From NCBI RefSeq assembly GCF_037076565.1, contig NZ_AP029028.1, positions 1,054,001 through 1,118,000 on the forward strand: DNA of 64,000 nt, read 5' to 3'. Source of the stretch: Herbaspirillum sp. DW155. Its GTDB lineage: Bacteria; Pseudomonadota; Gammaproteobacteria; Burkholderiales; Burkholderiaceae_D. The notes beneath the pieces were generated by a model. The model worked only from the letters and a program-made list of their open reading frames with translations. It was not told where the DNA came from and did no database searches. A program made the translations under genes and the position numbers. Positions 8,305 through 16,857 of this stretch are shown piece after piece. Every line of letters starts with the position of its first letter. Positions within the stretch are counted from its first letter, which is position 1.

Positions 8305-10245
8305 GTGAAGCAATTCGATATCTTCCTCGGCAAGGAAAGCGGCGCCGGCAGTCACGGGGGCGCAGGAAAAAGTGCCGCCGCGCGTCCCCTGGTCGAGGTC
8401 CAGGGCCTGCGCGTGAATGCGCGCAAAGACGACGGCAGCCAGATCGAGATCGTCAAGAACGTCAACTTCACCGTGGCGCGCGGCGAGGTGCTGGCCCTGA
8501 TCGGTGAATCCGGTTCCGGCAAGACCACCATTGCGCTGTCGCTGCTGGGCTATGCGCGTTCGGGCTGCCACATTGCCGGTGGCCAGGTGCGCATCGGCCA
8601 TCGCCAGATCGACCAGATGGATGAAAAGGCGCTGTTGGCCATGCGCGGCCACCACGTGGCCTATATCGCGCAAAGTGCGGCATCGGCCTTCAACCCGGCA
8701 CGCACGCTGATGGATCAGGTGATCGAGAGCGCCCTGCAGCACGGCGTGATGGACAAGGCCAGCGCCATGCGCAAGGCCGTCGAACTGTTCCGCGCACTGG
8801 CCCTGCCGAACCCGGACAAGATCGGCGAACGTTATCCGCACCAGGTCTCGGGCGGCCAGCTGCAGCGCGTGATGGCGGCCATGGCCCTGATCACCGATCC
8901 GGAACTGGTGATCCTGGACGAACCCACCACCGCCCTGGACGTAACTACCCAGATCGAGGTGCTGCGCGCCTTCAAGAAGGTGGTCAAGGACATCGGTACC
9001 ACCGCCGTCTATGTCTCGCACGACCTGGCCGTGGTGGCACAGATGGCCGACCGCATCATCGTGCTGCGCGACGGCGCCGTGCGCGAAGTCGGTGCCACCG
9101 GTCAGGTGCTGCATGCCCCGGCCGATAGTTACACGCAAAGCCTGATCGCCGCCGCCTCGCCTGCGGCCCGCGTGGTGCAGCTGCGCGAGATCCTGCCCGA
9201 GACGCTGCCCGCCGAGGCCAGTGCACCGCTGCTGCGCATCAGCGGTCTGGTGGCCGGATATGGTGCGCCGGACCGGCTGGGCCTGCCGGGCGTGCGCATC
9301 CTGGACGACATCAACCTCACCATCCAGCGCGGCAGCACCGTGGGCATCATCGGCGAATCCGGTTCCGGCAAGACCACCCTGGCGCGCGCCGTGGCCGGCA
9401 TGATCGCGCCGGCGCGCGGCACCATCCAGCTCGATGGGCAGAACCTCTCGCCCACGCTCGAAGGCCGCACCCGCGAACAATTCCGCCGCGTGCAGATCGT
9501 GTTCCAGAACGCCGACACCGCGCTCAACCCGGCGCACACCATCGGCCGCATCCTCAATCGTCCGCTGTCCTTCTATCACGGCCTGAAGGGTGAGGCCATG
9601 CGCCGCCGCACGGCCGAACTGCTGGATCTGGTCAAGCTGCCTTCCAGCGTGATCGACCGCCTGCCGGCAGAACTCTCGGGTGGACAGAAGCAGCGCGTGA
9701 ACCTGGCCCGGGCACTGGCGGCCAAGCCCGACCTGATCCTGTGCGACGAAGTGACCTCGGCGCTGGATACCGTGGTGGCCGCCGCCATCCTCGAACTGCT
9801 GGCCGAACTGCGGCGCGAGCTGCAGGTGTCCTACATGTTCATCAGCCATGACATCAGCACCGTGCGCGCCATCTGCGACGACATCGTGGTGCTCTATGCC
9901 GGCCGCATGGTGGCCAGCCGTCCGCGCGAGGCCATGATGGCGCCGCCCTATCACCCCTATTCGCACCTGCTGCTGTCGTCGGTGCCGGCCATGCAGCAAG
10001 GCTGGCTGGAGCAGGTGGCCGGCGCCGGCCAGCACAAGCTGCCACCCATCGGCGCGGTCGATCCCTCGCCGGAAATCTGCGCCTTCCTGCCGCGCTGTGC
10101 ACTGCGCGTCGATGGCGTGTGCAACGTGGTGCCGCCGCGTCGCCGCAACATGGAGCACGGCGGCGAGATCCTCTGCCATCGCTCGGACGCCGATCTGCAG
10201 CAGTCGCAGATGCCGCTGGTACCGGTGGAGGGCATCACGGTCTGA
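8305..10245 (+). CDS. Fused DppD-DppF ABC transporter ATPase
   Basis: The 646-residue protein starts at a GTG with AAGGAG eight bases upstream. It contains two complete ATPase domains. The first has Walker [10 protein letters not shown] at about 67-75, signature VSGGQ and Walker B VILDEP. The second has GESGSGKTT near 350, signature LSGGQ and LILCDE. A C-terminal oligopeptide-type tail follows ([17 protein letters not shown]) with the cysteines usual in this family. DppD and DppF are normally separate proteins; one fused chain supplies both ATPase halves here. It energises the DppB/DppC channel. Confidence 0.92.
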   Translation: MKQFDIFLGKESGAGSHGGAGKSAAARPLVEVQGLRVNARKDDGSQIEIVKNVNFTVARGEVLALIGESGSGKTTIALSLLGYARSGCHIAGGQVRIGHRQIDQMDEKALLAMRGHHVAYIAQSAASAFNPARTLMDQVIESALQHGVMDKASAMRKAVELFRALALPNPDKIGERYPHQVSGGQLQRVMAAMALITDPELVILDEPTTALDVTTQIEVLRAFKKVVKDIGTTAVYVSHDLAVVAQMADRIIVLRDGAVREVGATGQVLHAPADSYTQSLIAAASPAARVVQLREILPETLPAEASAPLLRISGLVAGYGAPDRLGLPGVRILDDINLTIQRGSTVGIIGESGSGKTTLARAVAGMIAPARGTIQLDGQNLSPTLEGRTREQFRRVQIVFQNADTALNPAHTIGRILNRPLSFYHGLKGEAMRRRTAELLDLVKLPSSVIDRLPAELSGGQKQRVNLARALAAKPDLILCDEVTSALDTVVAAAILELLAELRRELQVSYMFISHDISTVRAICDDIVVLYAGRMVASRPREAMMAPPYHPYSHLLLSSVPAMQQGWLEQVAGAGQHKLPPIGAVDPSPEICAFLPRCALRVDGVCNVVPPRRRNMEHGGEILCHRSDADLQQSQMPLVPVEGITV

Positions 10246-10313
10246 TCCCCGGCGCGGCCAGCGCTCTGTGTGCAGGGTGGCCGTTCATGACGGGCTGCCG
10301 AGGCCGCACCAGA

Positions 10314-10381
10314 GCATTAAGCGAAATTTAATGCTGGATTCGAAGAGCATTAATCACAGCCACATGCCGGCGCCGTAGCAT
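10314..10381 (+). promoter_or_regulatory. Tripartite LysR-type operator and promoter, copy 1 (bicupin-oxidase)
   Basis: GCATTAA (10314-10320), 7 bp, TTAATGC (10328-10334), 12 bp, GCATTAA (10347-10353). Exactly 22 bp later comes a -10-like hexamer, TAGCAT (10376-10381). The same spacing recurs at 13515-13582 and 18092-18025. The first two half-sites form a perfect dyad, as expected for a LysR recognition site, and the third sits where an activation site would abut the -35. It faces the bicupin gene, whose ATG is at 10506. The binding protein is inferred to be the LysR of 12574-13518. Confidence 0.8.
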
Positions 10382-10505
10382 CGTCGTACATCACATGCCA
10401 CCGGCCAGGGTGCCGGGCCATGAAGAAAAGATTCGGGCAGGACCGCAAGAGACCAGCCGTGCTGGCCGGACGGTCCCGCCCACCCTCAAGGAAACAGGAG
10501 AAAAA

Positions 10506-11240
10506 ATGACTGCAGCGTTGGTGTTGTACCGTGCCTCTGGCGCGCCCTTGTCCACTCAATTCCGTGCCGCCGCGCTGGGTGCGGCCGATCCCTTTGCGTC
10601 CTCGCGCGAGATTGCCTGGCAGGGCGTTGGCGGCATGAGCGCAGGCCGTCTGCGCTTCGAAGGCGCCCTCGACATCGCCCGCTTCCCCCATCAGGAAACC
10701 CTGGTGGTGGTGCAGGGCGAACTGCGCATCGATGCCGAAGGCGCAGCGCCGCTGGTGCTCAAGCCTGATAGCGGCGTGGTCATCGCCACCGGCGCGGCCG
10801 TGCGCATCACCGCCACCGAACCCACCCTGGTCGTGTTCTGCGCCGCCGAGTGCCCGCAGCCGGTGCAGCCGGGCGTGTTCCCGCTGGTGGCCGAGGCCAA
10901 CTTCAAGCCCTCGATGAACTCGCTGCCCAAGGAAATCCTGCTGGGCGACGTGCCCACCTGCCGCAGCGACAACGTGGTCGACGAAAGCTCCATCCACTGC
11001 AAGATCGGCACCTGGGATTCCACGCCCTATCACCGCATCGTGCGCCCCCACCCGGTCAACGAGTTCATGCATATCCTCGATGGCGGCGTGCGCTTTGCCG
11101 AGCCCGATGGCAGCGTGGTGTCGGTGGAACGCGGCGATGCCGTCTTCGTGCCGCTGGGTGCCGCCATCGGCTGGGAGAGCAGCACGCGCGTGGCCAAGTT
11201 CTACGTCGTGCAAAGCGTACCGGCCGAAGGAGGAAAGTAA
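10506..11240 (+). CDS. Bicupin protein (cupin_3/DUF861-like)
   Basis: The 244-residue protein starts at ATG 10506 behind GGAG. It folds as two cupin barrels: one around residues 60-110 (FPHQETLVVVQGELRI) and a second around 170-240 (PVNEFMHILDGGVRF, GDAVFVPLG). The second half resembles DUF861-type cupins. The metal-binding His/Glu pattern is only partly present, so catalytic activity is uncertain and a small-molecule-binding or isomerase role is possible. The downstream oxidase gene starts one base after this stop, so the two are an operon. The pair lies behind operator copy 1. Confidence 0.8.
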   Translation: MTAALVLYRASGAPLSTQFRAAALGAADPFASSREIAWQGVGGMSAGRLRFEGALDIARFPHQETLVVVQGELRIDAEGAAPLVLKPDSGVVIATGAAVRITATEPTLVVFCAAECPQPVQPGVFPLVAEANFKPSMNSLPKEILLGDVPTCRSDNVVDESSIHCKIGTWDSTPYHRIVRPHPVNEFMHILDGGVRFAEPDGSVVSVERGDAVFVPLGAAIGWESSTRVAKFYVVQSVPAEGGK

Positions 11241-11241
11241 G

Positions 11242-12567
11242 ATGTCGCCTCCACTTGTCCACGTCCAGTCTCCGACCACGCCGCCGGCACAGGCCGATGT
11301 GGTTGTCATCGGCGGCGGCATCGTCGGTATTTTCACTGCCTACTACCTGGCCAAGCGTGGCATCTCGGTGGCGGTGGTCGAGAAGGGCCGCATCGGCGCC
11401 GAACAATCCAGCCGCAACTGGGGCTGGTGCCGCCAGCAGAACCGCGACGCCCGCGAACTGCCGATGGCCACCAAGAGCATCGACCTGTGGGAACAGTTCT
11501 CCGCCGAGACTGGCGAAGATACGGGCTTCAACCGCTGCGGCCTGCTGTACCTGTCCAACGACGATGAAGAAATCAACCGCTGGGCCGCCTGGGGCGAGTT
11601 CGCCAAGACCGCCGGCGTGACCACCTACATGCTCGATTCGAAGCAGGCAGCCGAACGCGGCCACGCCACCGGCCGGGCCTGGAAGGGCGGGGTGTTCTCG
11701 CCCACCGACGGTACCGCCGATCCGGTCAAGGCAGCGCCGGCCGTGGCACGCGCCATCATGAAGCTGGGCGGCCACGTGATCCAGCAATGCGCCGCACGCG
11801 GCATCGAAACCGAAGGTGGTCGTGTGTCGGGCGTGATCACCGAAGCCGGCGTCATCAAGACCAAGGTGGCCGTCATGGCCGGTGGCGCGTGGGCCTCGTC
11901 GTTCTGCCATCAGCTGGGGATCCGCTTCCCGCAGGCCTCGGTGCGGCAATCCATCATGAGCGTGGCGCCCATGGACCAGCCCCTGCCGGGCGCGCTGTAC
12001 ACCTCGGGCGTAGCCGTCACGCGCCGCAGCGATGGTTCGTATGCGCTGGCCATCAGCGGCCGTGCCCGTGTCGATCCGACCATGCAGTTCCTGCGCTTCT
12101 CGCCGCAGTTCCTGCCCATGTTCGCCAAGCGCTGGCGCAGCCTGTCACCGGGCGGTCTGGAAGCCTGGCGCAGCGGTCACGAGACCCTGACCCGCTGGCG
12201 CCTGGATGCGCCCACACCGATGGAACGCATGCGCATCCTCGATGCCTCGCCCGATCCGGTCTCGATCCGCGCGACCCATCGCCGCGCCGTGGAACTGCTG
12301 CCGCAACTGGCACAGGCCAGGGTCACCCACACCTGGGCCGGTTATGTGGACAGCACGCCCGATGGCGTGCCGGGTATCGGTGAATTGCCGCAGACCCCGG
12401 GCCTGATTCTGGCGGCGGGTTTCTCCGGTCACGGCTTCGGTATCGGTCCGGGTGCCGGTCACCTGATCGCCGATCTGGCCAGCGGTGTCGAGCCTATCGT
12501 CGATCCGCGTCCTTATCACCCCAATCGTTTCTCCGATTCGTCCTGGGGCAAGGTGGCGGACTTCTGA
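11242..12567 (+). CDS. FAD-dependent amine/amino-acid oxidase (DAO family)
   Basis: The 441-residue protein has the FAD Rossmann motif VVVIGGGIVGIFTAYYLAKRG (GGGIVG at 24-29), the SSRNWGWCRQQNRD segment in place of the usual SGRNGG, and the C-terminal GFSGHGFGIGPGAG flavin-binding signature. The family oxidises primary or secondary amines or D-amino acids to imines, reducing FAD and forming H2O2. AGGAGG lies just upstream and overlaps the end of the bicupin gene. The RidA protein encoded nearby could hydrolyse the imine product; this is a context inference. It ends seven bases before the convergent LysR gene. Confidence 0.87.
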   Translation: MSPPLVHVQSPTTPPAQADVVVIGGGIVGIFTAYYLAKRGISVAVVEKGRIGAEQSSRNWGWCRQQNRDARELPMATKSIDLWEQFSAETGEDTGFNRCGLLYLSNDDEEINRWAAWGEFAKTAGVTTYMLDSKQAAERGHATGRAWKGGVFSPTDGTADPVKAAPAVARAIMKLGGHVIQQCAARGIETEGGRVSGVITEAGVIKTKVAVMAGGAWASSFCHQLGIRFPQASVRQSIMSVAPMDQPLPGALYTSGVAVTRRSDGSYALAISGRARVDPTMQFLRFSPQFLPMFAKRWRSLSPGGLEAWRSGHETLTRWRLDAPTPMERMRILDASPDPVSIRATHRRAVELLPQLAQARVTHTWAGYVDSTPDGVPGIGELPQTPGLILAAGFSGHGFGIGPGAGHLIADLASGVEPIVDPRPYHPNRFSDSSWGKVADF

Positions 12568-12573
12568 GGGCGC

Positions 12574-13518
12574 TCAGCGCCGCCAGGGCGTGGGCTGGAA
12601 AGCCCGCCTGGCGGCCTCCAGAAACACCCGCTGGCGTAGCGTCAGGCCCTGGCGACCGGGCAGCAGTGCCATGATGGGCGCCGGGTCGAGCTGCCAGCCG
12701 GGCAGCACCCGTTTGAGGGAGCCGTCGGCCAGCAGGTGGGCGCAGTCCCATTCCGAGCGCGCCACGAAACCTTCGCCATCGAGCGCCCAGTCGCGCGTGA
12801 TGGTGCCGTCGTTGGACGAGAGTGCGCCGTTGAGCTTGACGGTCAGCGCCTTGCCGCTGCGGCGCCCGGCACTGTCGATGGGCGTGAAGCGCAGGCGGCT
12901 GAGATCATCGTCGTTCTCGCGCAGGCTCAGGTAAGGGTAGTCGGCCAGCTCGGAAGGATGCCTGACCCGCTGCATGCGCCGCGCCAGCGCCGTGGAGGCG
13001 CACAGGAAGCGCTCATTGGGCGCGAGGAAGTGGCCGACCCAGGAGGAACTCTTGACGCGGCCGATGGAAATGATGGCGTCGGCGCCACTGGCAGCGGCCA
13101 GCGGACTCTCGGCCAGCAGCAGCGAGATGTTCAGCAGGGGATGGCTGCGGTGCAGGTCGCGCACCAGCGGGGCCACGTAGCGCCGCCCGAAACCGAAGGG
13201 GGCCACCACCCGCAGCGAGCCGCTGATGTTGGCCAGCGATCCGCGTTCCCCGCGGTCCGATTCGCGCGAGACACTGGCCGTGATGGATTCGATGCGCTCC
13301 AGGATGTCCATGGCTTCCTGCACCAGGCGCTGTCCTTCATCGGTGAGCGCGAAACCGCGCGCAGCCCGGTTGGCCAGGCGCACGCCGATGCGGTCCTCGA
13401 TGCGCTGCAGGCGCACCGTCACCGCCGGGGGCGTGAGATCGAGCAGGCGGGCGGCGGCGGCCAGCGAATTGGCCGAGCCCAGGGCGCGCAGCAGTTGCAT
13501 GTCATCCAGTTGCAGCAT
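12574..13518 (-). CDS. LysR-family regulator, proposed master of the 10-18 kb regulon
   Basis: Starting at ATG 13518 (MLQLDDMQLL), with AAGAGG upstream, it gives 314 residues. The N-terminal winged helix-turn-helix (about 1-60: NSLAAAARLLDLTPPAVTVRLQRIEDRIG) is followed by a LysR effector-binding domain. It is divergent from the RidA operon. Operator copy 2 (13515-13554) covers its own start codon, which fits autorepression together with activation of the neighbour. The same operator stands before the bicupin-oxidase pair and the PLP enzyme. It is therefore proposed to control three units. A competing candidate is the LysR at 18118-19014. Confidence 0.88.
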   Translation of the reverse strand: MLQLDDMQLLRALGSANSLAAAARLLDLTPPAVTVRLQRIEDRIGVRLANRAARGFALTDEGQRLVQEAMDILERIESITASVSRESDRGERGSLANISGSLRVVAPFGFGRRYVAPLVRDLHRSHPLLNISLLLAESPLAAASGADAIISIGRVKSSSWVGHFLAPNERFLCASTALARRMQRVRHPSELADYPYLSLRENDDDLSRLRFTPIDSAGRRSGKALTVKLNGALSSNDGTITRDWALDGEGFVARSEWDCAHLLADGSLKRVLPGWQLDPAPIMALLPGRQGLTLRQRVFLEAARRAFQPTPWRR

Positions 13519-13582
13519 TAAAAACCTCTTAATGGTGAATTGAACGAACATTAAACATCGCTAAACGCTTTTTGGCTACAGT
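13515..13582 (+). promoter_or_regulatory. Tripartite LysR-type operator and promoter, copy 2 (RidA operon)
   Basis: GCATTAA (13515-13521), 7 bp, TTAATGG (13529-13535), 12 bp, ACATTAA (13548-13554), 22 bp, then TACAGT (13577-13582) as -10 candidate. The spacing equals copies 1 and 3 to the base. The first half-site overlaps the start codon of the divergent LysR gene (cat at 13516-13518). The predicted transcript would start about 55 bp before the RidA ATG at 13643. Confidence 0.8.
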
Positions 13583-13642
13583 CCATCTCGGTAATAGCGT
13601 CGGCTATCCTGGCCGGCCTGCCGTTTTCAGCCCCGACACATC

Positions 13643-14059
13643 ATGACCCAAGATTCCCGCAGCACCGATGCCGCCTCCGCCGTCCTCCGCACCATCAACC
13701 CCGCTGGCCTGGCCACGCCGGGCGGTCACTACAGCCACGTGGCCATCGGCAACGGCATGGTCTTCGTCTCCGGCCAGTTGCCCATCGACGCGAGCGGACG
13801 CAAGCTCACCGAGGCCTCCTTCGAGGTGCAGGCGCAGCAGGTGCTGGCCAACGTCGAGGCGGCGCTCTGCGGTGCCGGCAGCAGCATCGGCAGGCTCTTG
13901 CAGGTGCGCATCTACGTGACCGACGTGGCGCACTGGCCGGCTTTCAACGACATCTATGCGCGCTGGGCCGGCGATGCCCGCCCGGCGCGTGCCGTGGTGC
14001 CGGTGCCGGCACTGCACTTCGGCCTGCAGATCGAGGTGGAGGCCACGGCGCTGCTGTGA
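13643..14059 (+). CDS. RidA/YjgF family enamine/imine deaminase
   Basis: The 138-residue protein carries the YjgF/RidA core: SGQLPID, the alpha segment FEVQAQQVLANVEAAL, VRIYVTDV, and PARAVVPVPAL with the conserved Arg116 that binds the carboxylate in active RidA proteins. RidA proteins hydrolyse reactive enamine/imine intermediates made by PLP dehydratases or flavin amine oxidases. Both enzyme types are encoded in this regulon. It is the first gene behind operator copy 2, with aldehyde dehydrogenase 52 bp downstream. Confidence 0.9.
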   Translation: MTQDSRSTDAASAVLRTINPAGLATPGGHYSHVAIGNGMVFVSGQLPIDASGRKLTEASFEVQAQQVLANVEAALCGAGSSIGRLLQVRIYVTDVAHWPAFNDIYARWAGDARPARAVVPVPALHFGLQIEVEATALL

Positions 14060-14111
14060 GCGCCGGTCCTCCTTCCACGCAGTACATGTAACGCATCCAA
14101 GGACATCCGAC

Positions 14112-15605
14112 ATGAGCACTTCCGCAGTTTCCGCCGCCTCCGCCTCCGCTCTTTCTCCGCTGGCCCACCTCACCCGCCATGAGCGCCTGGACCATTTCTA
14201 CATCGACGGCCAGTGGCAGCGCCCGCAAGGCAGCGACCGCGTCGCCGTGATCTCGCCTGCCACCGAAGAGCGCGTCTGCGAGATCGCGCTGGGCAGTGCG
14301 GCTGATGTCGATCTGGCGGTGCAGGCAGCCCGTCGTGCTTTCCCCGCCTGGGCCGCGACCTCGCCGCTGGAGCGCGCCGCGCTGCTGGGCCGTGTGCATG
14401 CCTTGCTGGTGGAGCGCACCGAACTGTTTGCGCAGGCACTGACGCTGGAGATGGGAGCCCCCATCACCTATGCACGCACGGCCCACGTGCCGCTGGCCGC
14501 TGAACACCTGCGCGTGGCGCGCGACAACCTGGCTGACTACCCCTTCATTCGTCCGCGCGGCACCACCGCCATCGTGCGCGAACCCATCGGCGTGTGCGCC
14601 CTCATCACGCCCTGGAACTGGCCGATCTACCAGATCACCGCCAAGGTCGGCCCGGCACTGGCGGCCGGTTGCACCGTGGTATTGAAGCCGAGCGAACTGT
14701 CGCCGCTGTCGGCGCTGCTGTTTGCCGAGATCGTGCATGAAGCCGGTGTCCCGGCCGGTGTATTCAATCTGGTCAACGGCAGTGGCGCCGAGGTCGGTGC
14801 GGCCATGTCCTCGCATCCACAGGTGGACATGATTTCGATTACCGGCTCCACCCGCGCCGGCGTGCTGGTGGCGCAGGCCGCCGCCGTCACCGTCAAGCGC
14901 GTGGCCCAGGAGCTGGGCGGCAAGTCGCCCAATGTGGTGTTGCCGGATGCCGATCTGGAACGTGCCATCCCGCCGGGCGTGGCGGCGGCCTTCCGCAACA
15001 TGGGCCAGTCCTGCAGCGCGCCGACGCGTCTGATCGTGCCGCGCGTCGCGCTGGATCGTGTGCATGAACTGGCGCTGGCGACAATTGCGCAGATGAAGGT
15101 GGGCGATCCCACGGATGCTGCCACCACGCATGGTCCGCTGGCCAACCGCACACAATTCCTGCGCGTGCAGCAGATGATCGAGGCCGGCCTGCAGGACGGC
15201 GCACGCCTGCTGGCCGGTGGCCCCGGCCGCCCGGACGGGCTGGAGCAGGGCTACTATGCACGGCCCACGATTTTCTCGGAGGTCCACACCGACATGGTGA
15301 TCGCCCAGGAAGAAATCTTCGGTCCGGTGCTGGCCATCCTGCCCTATGACACCGTGGAAGAAGCCATCGCCATCGCCAACGATACGGTCTACGGTCTGGG
15401 CGCGCACGTACAGGGCAGCGACAAGGACCAGGTGCGCGCAGTGGCGGCGCGCATCCAGTCCGGCCAGGTCCACCTGAACTATCCGGCCTGGGATCCGCAG
15501 GCGCCCTTCGGTGGCTACAAGCAGTCCGGCAACGGGCGCGAGTATGGCGTCGAAGGGATGGAAGAATACATGGAAGTCAAATCTATCCTGGGCTATTACG
15601 CCTGA
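14112..15605 (+). CDS. NAD(P)-dependent aldehyde dehydrogenase
   Basis: The 497-residue protein has the full aldehyde dehydrogenase set: Asn169 in TPWNWP, the coenzyme-binding ITGSTRAG, the general base Glu267 in ELGGKSP, the nucleophile Cys301 in GQSCSAPTR and the C-terminal EEIFGPVLAI. It oxidises an aldehyde to the acid in the cytoplasm. The substrate is unknown but plausibly the aldehyde left after oxidative deamination of an amine by the clustered FAD oxidase. It lies between RidA and the M20 amidohydrolase genes and is probably co-transcribed with them. The start at ATG 14112 gives MSTSAVSAAS; the frame is open upstream into RidA, but that part is a different reading of the RidA gene. 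Confidence 0.92.
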   Translation: MSTSAVSAASASALSPLAHLTRHERLDHFYIDGQWQRPQGSDRVAVISPATEERVCEIALGSAADVDLAVQAARRAFPAWAATSPLERAALLGRVHALLVERTELFAQALTLEMGAPITYARTAHVPLAAEHLRVARDNLADYPFIRPRGTTAIVREPIGVCALITPWNWPIYQITAKVGPALAAGCTVVLKPSELSPLSALLFAEIVHEAGVPAGVFNLVNGSGAEVGAAMSSHPQVDMISITGSTRAGVLVAQAAAVTVKRVAQELGGKSPNVVLPDADLERAIPPGVAAAFRNMGQSCSAPTRLIVPRVALDRVHELALATIAQMKVGDPTDAATTHGPLANRTQFLRVQQMIEAGLQDGARLLAGGPGRPDGLEQGYYARPTIFSEVHTDMVIAQEEIFGPVLAILPYDTVEEAIAIANDTVYGLGAHVQGSDKDQVRAVAARIQSGQVHLNYPAWDPQAPFGGYKQSGNGREYGVEGMEEYMEVKSILGYYA

Positions 15606-15650
15606 TTGCGCGCAGCGCCTGCACCCCATCACTGAGCAACATTGAGCATC

Positions 15651-16844
15651 ATGGAACACACTGAACATCAGCACGACAGCCTGCACCAGCACCGCGCCCA
15701 CTGGGCCGGCCTGCGCCGCGACCTGCATGCGCATCCCGAGCTGCGCTTCGAGGAACACCGCACCGCCGACGTGGTGGTGCGGGAACTGCAATCCCTGGGC
15801 TACACGGTCACACGCGGCCTGGGCGGCACCGGCGTGGTCGCCAGCCTGCCGGGCAGCGACCCGCAGCGCGGCATCGTACTGCGCGCCGATCTGGATGCCT
15901 TGCCCATCGTCGAGGCCAACGATTTCGCGCACGCCTCCAGCAGTCATGGCGTCATGCACGCCTGCGGTCATGACGGCCACACCGTCATGCTGCTGGGGGC
16001 GGCGCGCGTGCTCAAGCAGCAGCCGACCTTGCCGGGCAGCGTGCACTTCGTGTTCCAGCCGGGAGAAGAAGGCGGGGCAGGGGCGCGCAAGATGATCGAT
16101 GACGGACTGTTCGAACAGTTTCCCACCGAGGCCGTGTTCGGCATGCACAACTGGCCGGGCCTGCCGGCCGGGCAGTTCGGCTTGCGCACCGGTCCCATCA
16201 TGGCGGCCGGTTCGCGCCTGAGAATCACCATCACCGGCAAGGGCGCCCATGCGGCCCAGCCGCACCTGGGGCTGGACCCGATCCCGCTGGCCTGTTCCAT
16301 GGTCTTGCAGTGCCAGACCATCGCCGCGCGCCACAAGGACCCGGTGGACCCGGCCGTGATCTCGGTGTGCATGTTCCATGCAGGCGATACCGACAACGTG
16401 ATTCCCGACCGGGCCGAACTGCGCGGCACCATCCGCACGCTGTCGTCCACCTTGCAGCAGAAGCTGCAGGAAGACATCCGCCGCATGTGCCACGCTCTGG
16501 CCGAGGCCTATGGCGCGCAGGTCGAGGTGGAGTTCTTCCAGTATTACCCGGCCACCATCAATACACCGGCCGAGACCGATTTCTGCGAACGCGTCATTCG
16601 CCAGACCTTTGGCGATGCACGCATTCGCACCGGCATCCCGGCCAACATGACCTCGGAAGATTTCGGCTTCATGCTGGAAGAGCGGCCCGGCACCTATGTG
16701 CTGATCGGCAACGCGCCGCCAGACCGGGCCTCGCACTCGCTGCACCACCCGCACTACGACTTCAACGACGACATCATCGAAGAAGGCGTGCGTTACTGGG
16801 TGGCGCTGGCGCAGTCTTATTTCGGCAACGGGCCGCAGCGCTGA
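15651..16844 (+). CDS. M20D-family amidohydrolase/carboxypeptidase
   Basis: The 397-residue protein has the M20D hallmarks: LRRDLHAHPELRFEE near 21-35, metal ligands in VMHACGHDGH (Cys105, His107), QPGEEGG (Glu139, Glu140) and GMHNW (His166). Relatives include hippurate hydrolase, IAA-amino-acid hydrolases and N-acyl amino acid amidohydrolases, which cleave an acyl group from an amino acid. In the cluster it may release an amino acid from an imported N-acyl conjugate. ATG 15651 is chosen; a TTG three codons earlier is possible but no better placed. It follows the aldehyde dehydrogenase by 45 bp and converges with the PLP-enzyme gene. Confidence 0.9.
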   Translation: MEHTEHQHDSLHQHRAHWAGLRRDLHAHPELRFEEHRTADVVVRELQSLGYTVTRGLGGTGVVASLPGSDPQRGIVLRADLDALPIVEANDFAHASSSHGVMHACGHDGHTVMLLGAARVLKQQPTLPGSVHFVFQPGEEGGAGARKMIDDGLFEQFPTEAVFGMHNWPGLPAGQFGLRTGPIMAAGSRLRITITGKGAHAAQPHLGLDPIPLACSMVLQCQTIAARHKDPVDPAVISVCMFHAGDTDNVIPDRAELRGTIRTLSSTLQQKLQEDIRRMCHALAEAYGAQVEVEFFQYYPATINTPAETDFCERVIRQTFGDARIRTGIPANMTSEDFGFMLEERPGTYVLIGNAPPDRASHSLHHPHYDFNDDIIEEGVRYWVALAQSYFGNGPQR

Positions 16845-16857
16845 AAGCGCCGCATCA

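Noticed and set aside
8212..10179. Open minus-strand frame of 655 codons opposite the fused ATPase gene
   Set aside because: It is a shadow of the plus-strand gene, which has two full sets of ABC motifs; the antisense translation is His/Gly/Gln-rich and low in family signal.
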